64,000 nt of DNA from JAAYZQ01 sp034428935 (GTDB lineage Bacteria; Chloroflexota; Anaerolineae; JAAYZQ01), in NCBI GenBank assembly GCA_034428935.1, contig DAOUHB010000087.1:1-64000 (forward strand), in the 5' to 3' direction. Below, one piece after another: positions 1 to 6,940 of the stretch. The notes under the pieces were generated by a model that did no database searches, was not told where the DNA came from, and was given only the letters and a program-made list of their open reading frames with translations. The position numbers and the translations under genes were made by a program. Positions within the stretch are counted from its first letter, which is position 1. Every line of letters begins with the position of its first letter.

Positions 1-133
1 ACAGAAGGAACGCTTTCCTCCGCGCCAGGTACATGCGCGCCGGCGGCGACCTTTGACCCGTGGGCTGACCGCCGGCAGGCCGTCGCCGCTTGCCTCGCCG
101 GCCGCCGCCACATCCTCCCCCCTTTAGTGCTCG

Positions 134-153
134 CCGCGGATCACAATCCGCGG
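134..153. repeat. 8-bp stem hairpin
   Basis: CCGCGGAT and its exact complement ATCCGCGG flank a CACA loop. It lies 45 bases before the recombinase remnant. There is no T-run, so it may be a stray hairpin or part of an old attachment region. Nothing else is recognisable in bases 1-197. Confidence 0.4.
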
Positions 154-197
154 ATCTTCCGGGCAGCGCTGAGCTGTGAGAGATTGGCAGGGACCGA

Positions 198-420
198 ATG
201 CGCATCATCGTGCGCAACATCGGGCAGCGCGTGGGCATCAAGGTCCGCCCGCATAGGCTGCGCCACACCTTCGCCTTGATGTTCCTGAAAGGCGGCGGGG
301 ATCCCCTATACGCTCCAGTACCTGCCAGGCCATGAGGATATGACCACGGTGCGCGAGTACGTCAAGATCGCGGCCAGGGATGCGAGGGATATGTACCGCT
401 CGCGGCTGGATGCGCTGTGA
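198..420 (+). pseudogene. Tyrosine recombinase (phage-type integrase) C-terminal remnant, frameshifted
   Basis: The frame from ATG 198 gives the HRLRHTFA box (catalytic H-x-x-R) and then GGGDP near base 303. One extra C just after GATCCC shifts the frame. Removing it restores YTLQYLPGHEDMTTVREYVKIAARD, which carries the LxGH histidine motif and the REY catalytic tyrosine, and runs to the TGA at 418-420. There is a stop in this frame at 177-179, so the N-terminal domain and core are absent. This is a decayed integrase end, useful as a marker of a former mobile element at the left edge of the accessory region. A sequencing error could explain the frameshift but not the missing N-terminus. Confidence 0.75.
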
Positions 421-542
421 CAAATGGAGGTCACAGGGCTGCATGTCCAGAGGCAAAACGACATTGAACACCAGGTCATCTACAAGTGGACGACCTTCAC
501 TGACAAGTTGCCCAGCCTCAAAGATAGCAACGCTTCAGAATT

Positions 543-1112
543 TTACCTGGCCCAGATGAACTCGACCGGCGGTGGAGGAGATGGACTTGCCTCATCTGTG
601 GAACTCAAGTCCTCCAGGAGATTTTCTTCCTTCCACTCGAGTCTATCAGCGGCACGTTTCAACTTTACCGGATCTGCTTGAATGTCTGCACAGAAACGCT
701 CAAACGCATCAACGAAATCCAGATACATTCGCCACGTGCATACATAGAGGCAGCCGGTTTGGCCAACTCTCTTGAGGTGTTGATCATCCGTTGGCTCGGT
801 GTTGGAGAGAAATGATTCTACATTAATCGCGTTATGCACCAAGGAATTTCGAAGCATCACTAGCGCTTCTTGCTGAACGGCGTATCGGCCGCCCATGTGG
901 TCAAGAAAGCAACAGATTCTGCTCGCTGGCTTTGCCCTGTCCTCACTGTGTAGTAGTTTTCCGAGACCGTCAATTGCCGCGAAGAGCAGTAATAGTGTAG
1001 CTGTGCAGGAACGCTGTAGTTCTGTATTCTTGATGGGAGCCACGATTCGTTCGCGGATGATGCGGAGGTATGCATCCACTTTCTCTTGGTCTTGATAAGT
1101 CTGTTCGGTCAT
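543..1112 (-). CDS. HEPN-type hypothetical protein
   Basis: The 189-residue product is helical and has no signal peptide. The stretch around residues 86-94 contains R88-N-S-L-V-H93, an R-x4-H motif with Asn after Arg. This is the usual signature of HEPN domains, which are often RNases in toxin-antitoxin and defence modules. A conserved-looking helix (LLLFAAIDGLGKLL) precedes it, and the C-terminus has a short Pro run. The start follows GAGAGG. It is the last gene of a minus-strand series that includes the trypsin-like peptidase and the restriction-methylase. No MNT partner is adjacent. Assignment as HEPN rests on the motif and helical character only, so nuclease activity is unproven. Confidence 0.55.
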   Translation of the reverse strand: MTEQTYQDQEKVDAYLRIIRERIVAPIKNTELQRSCTATLLLLFAAIDGLGKLLHSEDRAKPASRICCFLDHMGGRYAVQQEALVMLRNSLVHNAINVESFLSNTEPTDDQHLKRVGQTGCLYVCTWRMYLDFVDAFERFCADIQADPVKLKRAADRLEWKEENLLEDLSSTDEASPSPPPPVEFIWAR

Positions 1113-1238
1113 CGGATGTGCCTCTCAAAACCTGACTTGGTCTTTCTCACCTGTAGGCCCATTTCGACAGCATTTGCTCGAAATGGTGTCGCGTTCCCTC
1201 ATTGAGGAAGTAGAAATAGCTACCTCTCAAAGGTTGCC

Positions 1239-1757
1239 TCAATCCACTGTAGTGAATATCTCTTGCCTGACTTCACAGACGGGCCACACATCGTTAGTTC
1301 GAATATCGAAATCCACCACGGCCCCAGTTGGTCCAGACTTCACCGCTTTGAAGCGAACGGTAACAGATGCGTTAGCTTCGGCGGGAAGTGAAAGCGTATC
1401 CCACTTGATGGAAGTCCAGTCACCGCGCTCGAAAATGTCTGCGGTCGCTGGCTCGACTCCTTCCAGTCTGAAAGCCATACCATAGAAGTCTACGCCTTGC
1501 ACCGGCTCAAAACCGACCCAGAGGCTGTCAAAGTTGAAGTAAGAGCCGTTTGACACGTCAACCTGTACGGATGCTGCACCGCCAAGACTGACCTCCAGGG
1601 GATAGCAGATCCGTACCACAATCTCTTCCCTGATTCCACTGCCTGGGCTTGAGCCCATGTAGCAGAAAGGGGCATACTCGACACACTCACTCTTGGAACC
1701 AGAATCACAGCCGACCAGGAGTAGCAAGAATGCAAGGCACAGCTTCCCGGCTTTCAT
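1239..1757 (-). CDS. Putative lipoprotein with Ig-like/CARDB-like fold
   Basis: ATG 1757 is preceded by AAAAGGA. The product begins MKAGKLCLAFLLLLVGC, a lipoprotein signal with a lipobox ending at Cys17, so the mature protein should be lipid-anchored outside the membrane. The remaining roughly 155 residues are beta-rich (VSLGGAASVQVDVSN, ASVTVRFKAV), the pattern of an immunoglobulin-like or CARDB adhesion domain. No enzyme motif is visible. It sits between the HEPN-type gene and the trypsin-like gene on the same strand, with gaps of about 100 bases to each. Base composition is lower in G+C than the main chromosome. Function is unknown. Confidence 0.6.
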   Translation of the reverse strand: MKAGKLCLAFLLLLVGCDSGSKSECVEYAPFCYMGSSPGSGIREEIVVRICYPLEVSLGGAASVQVDVSNGSYFNFDSLWVGFEPVQGVDFYGMAFRLEGVEPATADIFERGDWTSIKWDTLSLPAEANASVTVRFKAVKSGPTGAVVDFDIRTNDVWPVCEVRQEIFTTVD

Positions 1758-1857
1758 TGTCCTTTTCCCCCTTGAAATAAGAGTAGCAAGCAATGAGATT
1801 TACCAGCGCTTGCGCCAGAGCGCACAGCGATCCCATTTCGACGGAAATGGAATACGT

Positions 1858-2640
1858 CTATTGCAGCGTCACGAGAATAGTAGGGAAATCGACAAACCCC
1901 ACAAAGTTGACGTGGTGCTCGGTGCGGCTCAATCGGTTTTGTACCCGGCCCTTGCCACTGGATACCACCATACCTACTGGATAATTGGCTCCCCGCTCTT
2001 CTGCCAACACAAGCGCTCCACTCATGCCAGAGAGATCTTCATCTGTTTCGATCTCGGCCACATGCTGAGCTATATGGCTCTTACTGAAGTTGGTTGCTTT
2101 GCCACCTATATGCGGTGCGTCAATCAGCCTTGCCTCTATGCTTCGTAGAGGTAGGGGAACGCCATCGGACAAAACAGCATCACTGGTTATGTCTGCCATC
2201 CGATATCCCAACACTTGTAGCTTCAGATCCAAGACTCTTTGTGGGTAGTACTGATGCGGTTGGAGTTCCAGATAGGGAAACGGAAGAGGATTATGGTTCC
2301 CGCGGTGAGCCCAGAAAGCTGCCACATCATATGAAGTAGTGCCTGTATCGTCAGGATGAAACTTGAGCATTCGTTCGTCAAGCCCCAACACGGCTCGTTT
2401 CAATCCACCCGCGCCGTCGGTGTACTTGAATATCGCCTTGAACTGATCTTGTCCCAACCTTGGCTCTACTACATGCCGACAGGATACAATACAAAAGTAC
2501 GATGCAATGCCGAAGAGAACTGATGAGCCCACTGTCTCTGTTACTATAGCACCAAGATCCCTAGGCCCTATTGCCATAACACCCACAGACGTTTGCCATT
2601 CTTCCATCAACTCGACCTTTTTAAGCGTATTTGCTCGCAC
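1858..2640 (-). CDS. Trypsin-like serine peptidase, cytosolic type
   Basis: The 260-residue protein has the chymotrypsin-fold triad in order: His56 in SCRHVVE, Asp105 in SYDVAAF and Ser207 in SGMSGAL. This GxSG arrangement is that of stand-alone trypsin-like domains (Peptidase S1/S64 style). There is no signal peptide, so it should act in the cytoplasm. Such intracellular trypsin domains are known as proteolytic effectors in conflict systems, and its neighbours are a HEPN-type gene and a restriction enzyme; a defence role is inference. The start given is GTG 2640 after AGAGGGG. ATG 2607 is an alternative with a weaker site. No PDZ domain is present. Confidence 0.7.
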   Translation of the reverse strand: MRANTLKKVELMEEWQTSVGVMAIGPRDLGAIVTETVGSSVLFGIASYFCIVSCRHVVEPRLGQDQFKAIFKYTDGAGGLKRAVLGLDERMLKFHPDDTGTTSYDVAAFWAHRGNHNPLPFPYLELQPHQYYPQRVLDLKLQVLGYRMADITSDAVLSDGVPLPLRSIEARLIDAPHIGGKATNFSKSHIAQHVAEIETDEDLSGMSGALVLAEERGANYPVGMVVSSGKGRVQNRLSRTEHHVNFVGFVDFPTILVTLQ

Positions 2641-2818
2641 TTCACATCCCCTCTACACACCGGCCCACAGGCACGCCCGCTCACCGGACTATGAGGATGG
2701 GTGCAGTCGTCGCCGGATGGGTAGACCCACCAGGCACAGAGGGCCGGCATCACACCCTCATTTTAGCGGCAATCATCCGACTCTCTCCGGTGGGCTCGTA
2801 CAGCCGTAGCCGACTACT

Positions 2819-3661
2819 CTACTCGACCTTTTCAACCTCGCAGCTCACCTCCAAGGCAAAATCGCCCGGCTGGACCTCGATGTAATACTGGCCTGTGGCG
2901 TTGTCGTTGGCCAACACTTCGTCGAGCTCACCACTGACGCCGGATAGCCTTGCCCAATAGCATGACCCAAGAACGTCCTCACCGGCTACCCCGCGGTACA
3001 TGCCGGGTCCAATATCTCGGCCAACGAGGTACATCCCAGGTGGTAATACTGTCAAGAGTGTCTCTCTTGCCGGCACATGATCCACGGCGCGTAATTCACA
3101 CGCCGTCTCTAGTGCCTTGTCACTAGGCAGAACCTCCATGTAGTATAAACCTACCGAGTTTTCGTTCGCCAGCAGGTCTTCTAGCGTGCCGCCCAAGCCG
3201 GACAGCCGTCCCCAGTAGCACGAGTCAAAAACGCCCTGTCCAGCTTGTCCAACATAGATCCCCGGTTCGATATCTGTTCCGACTAGATATGTGCCCGGTG
3301 GCACCAGCCCCTGGATTGGGGTAGGCGGAGGTGCGGGTGTATCGGTTGGAGGCACGGCCGTATCCGTGGAAGGGACAGCCGTCGGTATGGTCGTGTCGGT
3401 TGGCTGCGGCGCGTCCGTCGGTGCTTGAGTGTCCACAGGCGCGAGTTCGGTGATAGCCGCTGCCTTCTCCGCGACCATATCGTCGGGCGTCGGCGCCGTA
3501 GCCTCTGGCGTTTCCATGCTATCACCTCTCTGTAACGCGGCAAGAACCGCCCCGCACAAGCACATCACTAGCAACGCCCCGACGACTACGATCAAAATGA
3601 GCGTCCGCCTGGTCAGCCCGCGCTTCTTGCCGCGGTCCTCTGGAGTGTTGTGTTGCTTCAT
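2819..3661 (-). CDS. Single-pass membrane protein with tandem Gly/Cys extracellular domains
   Basis: ATG 3661 has a strong AAAGGAG site. A basic cytosolic tail (KKRGLTRRT) leads to one membrane helix near residues 18-42, then a Thr/Pro/Ala-rich stalk of about 70 residues. Two copies of a roughly 75-residue domain follow, each with the pattern LVGxDIxPGxY, SCYWxRLSG, LANxN, then a terminal Cys. The paired Cys in each copy suggest a disulfide. Similar PGxYxVGxDI/CYWARLSG modules occur in actinobacterial secreted proteins without an assigned function. It lies 86 bases downstream of the restriction-methylase on the same strand. It may sense or bind something at the surface; no catalytic motif is visible. 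Confidence 0.65.
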   Translation of the reverse strand: MKQHNTPEDRGKKRGLTRRTLILIVVVGALLVMCLCGAVLAALQRGDSMETPEATAPTPDDMVAEKAAAITELAPVDTQAPTDAPQPTDTTIPTAVPSTDTAVPPTDTPAPPPTPIQGLVPPGTYLVGTDIEPGIYVGQAGQGVFDSCYWGRLSGLGGTLEDLLANENSVGLYYMEVLPSDKALETACELRAVDHVPARETLLTVLPPGMYLVGRDIGPGMYRGVAGEDVLGSCYWARLSGVSGELDEVLANDNATGQYYIEVQPGDFALEVSCEVEKVE

Positions 3662-3747
3662 TTCTACTCCTTTCTTCTTTGGCGGTTCTTGTTGTGGAGG
3701 GCGTCGGTCGTACCCTACCCGCCTGGACTCGTCCCGTGCACCCAGTA

Positions 3748-6543
3748 CTACCCTGCCCTTTCCAGGTTTAGCGCCAGCAACCGCTCCAACATTTCGTCGT
3801 CGCTTAGATCGTGCGGCCACCCGTAAGCGTCCAGCACTGCCTCATCCAGCTTCCTGTGTGCCAGGTCCAGCCATGTAGGCCGGCGATTGTAGAGGTTGGT
3901 CAACGTGCGGCTCTTTAGCTCCTTCTCGGTGGCTCCCGATGGATTGAGCCAGGCATCCCGCTTTTCCACCAGCTCCCTGGCGGCCCGGGCGATGGCCTGT
4001 ACCCGGGGATCGTCTGTGGGTTCCTGTCCGGGCGGCCAGGGAAACGGAAATGTCTCAAAGCATGTCGTGTTGTTGTAAGTAGGATCGTTACCCACTCCAT
4101 GGCGTGATGATGTGGCAAGAGACCAGACCTCATGGGGTCTGGAATGCAGAAGTCCAAAGAAATAATGATCATCCCGGGCAAAGACGTATAGCCGACTATC
4201 GGGCAAGATCCTAACATCCCAGAACTCAAAGACCCTGTGCCTGGCAACCCTCGGTGTGGCGATATACCGGCTAACTCGATCAAGGGCCTGTCGCATGGCT
4301 GGGCGCGGTTCGACATGGATCCACCAGCGAGCTCGATAAGCAGCACGCTTGTTTGTCATACGCATGGGTTTGACGTACCTTAGTACGTGTTCAAACGGAC
4401 TCTCATAGACCGCCGCCGCGTTTTCCGCCATGCCTACACCAAAGTCAATGATCCACATTCCCCTTGCGCGTCCGGTAATGTCTGAGCCATTGATCCAAGG
4501 CCGAACAACATCCAAATTGGGACGACCGTTGGGATTGACTGGTGCTTGTAGCATGTTCCGGGCAATGTCTGCCGTTATTTCGAAGGGTCCACCCTTTGTG
4601 TCTCCCATGAAACAAATGTCTCGATTTTCCTCAAGCCTTCGGGCAACGGTAAGATCAAGAGAGCTTGTCAAGTCGGCATTGATGTTCTTTACGGGCTGGC
4701 CATCTAGCACCCTAGTCGGCTCTGTCCCATCATCAAAGCCGATCAGCGAAACCCTAACCGCTGCGCCTTCGAGTATCCAGGGCCGATCGCTCCACGCAAC
4801 GAACATGTCACCTGAATTCTTGATTTTCCTCAATATCGCGCGGTTTGCCCCAGCACGGATGGCCTGAGTCGCCAGAAGCCCAGCTCGCCCTAGCTTGCCA
4901 CGCTCAATATGGTCTCGTGCTCTCTCAAACCAATAGCTGACGAGGTCCGCCTCATGAGGCACCCTGCCCTCGTACAAAGCAAACAGGCTGTCTACGTATC
5001 TATCACCCAACTCTGTTCGCATACGCTTGCCGCCCAAGAATGGCGGATTCCCAATAATCACGTCTGCCTCCGGCCACTCCGGTTCCACCGGCCGCCCTTC
5101 TTCATCGTATGCCAGAATTGCATCCATGTGAAGAATATTGTCCAAGGGCTTTAGGATTGGTTCCGAGAACATGAGGTATCCATTGTCATGCAGCCACTGA
5201 AGATAGCCAATCCAAATGGTTGCCTGGGCCAATTCGTGGGCGTACTCGTCGATCTCGATTCCGTCTAGCTGCTGCGGATGAGGGGCACTGCCCATCATGG
5301 GCAGCATTTGACTCAGCCCGAGCTGGGCTCCCAGAACCGAAACCTCCTTCCACAGATCGAGCAAAAGCTTCAGCGTAACGTACAGGAAATTGCCACTACC
5401 ACAGGCGGCATCCAGCACACGGATGGTCGCCAGTTTCTCGGCAAAGCCAACCAGTAGCTTTTCGAGGTCGGCGTGCCGCTTGTTGCGGGCCTGCGTGCTC
5501 TTTGCCTCGTCGCGCTGTCGAGCCAACGCCATAGCTTGCGCCCGGACCTCGGCCCATCTCCGACGCAGTGGGGCCATGACCACTGGCTCTACAATGAGCA
5601 GAATATCCTCTTTGCTGGTGTACTGGGCCCCGCGCTGCGAACGCTTGTCGGGGTCCAGGCTCCTGGTAAAGAGCGTGCCCAGAATGGAAGGCTCGATGCT
5701 CGACCAATCCAGAGCACAGGCGCGGCACAGGATGTCCAACCCGTCCAAGTCCAGGTGTAGCACGTTATCGCTATCAAAGATCCGCCCGTCAAAGAAGGCA
5801 ATCTCGCTAACGCCAAACCAGCCGCCAGACACCATCGCCTGGAAAAGTTGCCGAAGCTGAGCCTCGAAGGCGGCGGGGCGACGCTGTGTGCTCTTGACCA
5901 GTTGGCTGAACAGCCTTCCTGGCAGCAAGCCGATGTCCTCGGCAAACAGACAAAACAGAAGCTGGATCAGGAAGTGGGCTGCTTCCTGAGGGTCATCACC
6001 GTAAGCACGTAATAAGTCGGCAAGGCGGGCAAACTCGGCGGCGGCCTGCTGAGTGACCTGCTCGGTGGTTTGCAGTGCCTTGAAGCGTTCCGGCTGAAAG
6101 AACAAGGCCCGCAGGTTGTCCATGCCCGCCGGTGTGAGCAAATCGTCAAAGGTGATCGCCACCACCCGCTTGACCGTGTTGGTAAAGTTGGTGTGGACAA
6201 GAATCTGCTCCATGTCCGAGACGACGAGCAGAGGCGGGTTGAGCAAAGACTCGCGGTATTGAAGCAGTTGCTTGTAGGCCGCGTTCAGATCCTTGTGCTT
6301 GCCCTTGTACTCCCAGGCAAAGAACCCTTTTTTCCAGACGTCGGCCCAACCCTCGCCACCCTCGGTCTTGGACGCGCCAACCTCAAAGGCGAACCTCTCG
6401 CCTTTCGGATCATCCTCCAAGGGGGTTGGATGGCCGACAAGGCCGCAGAGATCATTGAAGTGAGTTTGGGAAGCAGAGCGTTCTTTTTGCGCGACCTTGA
6501 GCCACTTGGCTACAAATTCTTGCGGGGACAACGATGGCAACAT
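3748..6543 (-). CDS. MmeI-like single-chain restriction endonuclease-methyltransferase (Type IIL/IIG)
   Basis: The 931-residue protein starts at ATG 6543 after GGAGAAG. Residues 66-80 read GWADVW...FFAWEYK, giving D68-x9-E78-x-K80, the PD-(D/E)xK nuclease motif in nearly the position and spacing known for MmeI. A helical linker with GAQYTS follows. SAM motif I is DAACGSGNF near residues 378-386 and the adenine-methylase motif NPPF is near 499-502. The C-terminal 300 residues would be the target-recognition domain. Length fits the family (MmeI about 920). It should cut and methylate DNA as one chain, without separate S or R subunits. Both active sites look intact. It is preceded by its own promoter. 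Confidence 0.85.
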   Translation of the reverse strand: MLPSLSPQEFVAKWLKVAQKERSASQTHFNDLCGLVGHPTPLEDDPKGERFAFEVGASKTEGGEGWADVWKKGFFAWEYKGKHKDLNAAYKQLLQYRESLLNPPLLVVSDMEQILVHTNFTNTVKRVVAITFDDLLTPAGMDNLRALFFQPERFKALQTTEQVTQQAAAEFARLADLLRAYGDDPQEAAHFLIQLLFCLFAEDIGLLPGRLFSQLVKSTQRRPAAFEAQLRQLFQAMVSGGWFGVSEIAFFDGRIFDSDNVLHLDLDGLDILCRACALDWSSIEPSILGTLFTRSLDPDKRSQRGAQYTSKEDILLIVEPVVMAPLRRRWAEVRAQAMALARQRDEAKSTQARNKRHADLEKLLVGFAEKLATIRVLDAACGSGNFLYVTLKLLLDLWKEVSVLGAQLGLSQMLPMMGSAPHPQQLDGIEIDEYAHELAQATIWIGYLQWLHDNGYLMFSEPILKPLDNILHMDAILAYDEEGRPVEPEWPEADVIIGNPPFLGGKRMRTELGDRYVDSLFALYEGRVPHEADLVSYWFERARDHIERGKLGRAGLLATQAIRAGANRAILRKIKNSGDMFVAWSDRPWILEGAAVRVSLIGFDDGTEPTRVLDGQPVKNINADLTSSLDLTVARRLEENRDICFMGDTKGGPFEITADIARNMLQAPVNPNGRPNLDVVRPWINGSDITGRARGMWIIDFGVGMAENAAAVYESPFEHVLRYVKPMRMTNKRAAYRARWWIHVEPRPAMRQALDRVSRYIATPRVARHRVFEFWDVRILPDSRLYVFARDDHYFFGLLHSRPHEVWSLATSSRHGVGNDPTYNNTTCFETFPFPWPPGQEPTDDPRVQAIARAARELVEKRDAWLNPSGATEKELKSRTLTNLYNRRPTWLDLAHRKLDEAVLDAYGWPHDLSDDEMLERLLALNLERAG

Positions 6544-6604
6544 GACTTCTCCGGACGCCACAGGCATCAGATAAGGAACAAGCAACAAACAGCCCATCCC
6601 CTAT

Positions 6605-6654
6605 GTAGGATGGGCCTGTGTGCTATGCTATCGATACTCTGGCGACCATCCTAC
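6605..6654. repeat. Inverted repeat in the restriction-gene leader
   Basis: GTAGGATGG at 6605-6613 is exactly complementary to CCATCCTAC at 6646-6654, with 32 bases between. It falls inside the predicted 5' leader of the restriction-methylase mRNA and could form a stem or an operator. No controller-protein gene is adjacent. Confidence 0.4.
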
Positions 6655-6713
6655 GCTGGGGTCATGCCTCAGCCTGGGCAAGGGCCGTGAGGCTTCTCTT
6701 TCCTAACGACAAC

Positions 6714-6742
6714 ATTGTACCACCGTTCTAAAATAACTGCAA
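6714..6742 (-). promoter_or_regulatory. Promoter for the restriction-methylase gene
   Basis: On the minus strand TTGCAG is followed by exactly 17 bases and TACAAT. The predicted start, near base 6707, leaves a leader of about 165 bases to ATG 6543. The form matches other promoters in the window. Confidence 0.6.
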
Positions 6743-6838
6743 ACTGCGGGTCTTGACCTTTTCCGCCCGGAAAAACTGCTATTGTGGGGAACTAAGGTCG
6801 GGAGCAACAAGGACAAGCGAGGGCGCTGCCGCCTGATT

Positions 6839-6880
6839 GGCGCCTGCCCGCCCGCCCCCCACCCCTTTCGCGCCCTCGTG
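6839..6880. repeat. Dispersed intergenic element, copy 1
   Basis: This stretch shares its ends with 22878-22920: GGCGCCTGCC at the left, and 18 of 20 bases at the right (ACCCCTTTCGCGCCCTCGTG against ACCCCGTTCGCGCCCTCTTG). Both copies are non-coding, downstream of a gene or operon. The rest of 6743-6940 shows no supported gene. Confidence 0.4.
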
Positions 6881-6940
6881 CACTGAGCGAAGCGAATGTT
6901 TCGTCCCCTTTCGCGCCCCTCCGCGGTCCAGGCCGCCCCC

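Noticed and set aside
543..2640. HEPN-MNT toxin-antitoxin pair
   Set aside because: No nucleotidyltransferase gene is next to the HEPN-type gene; the only MNT-like gene is 29 kb away and degenerate.
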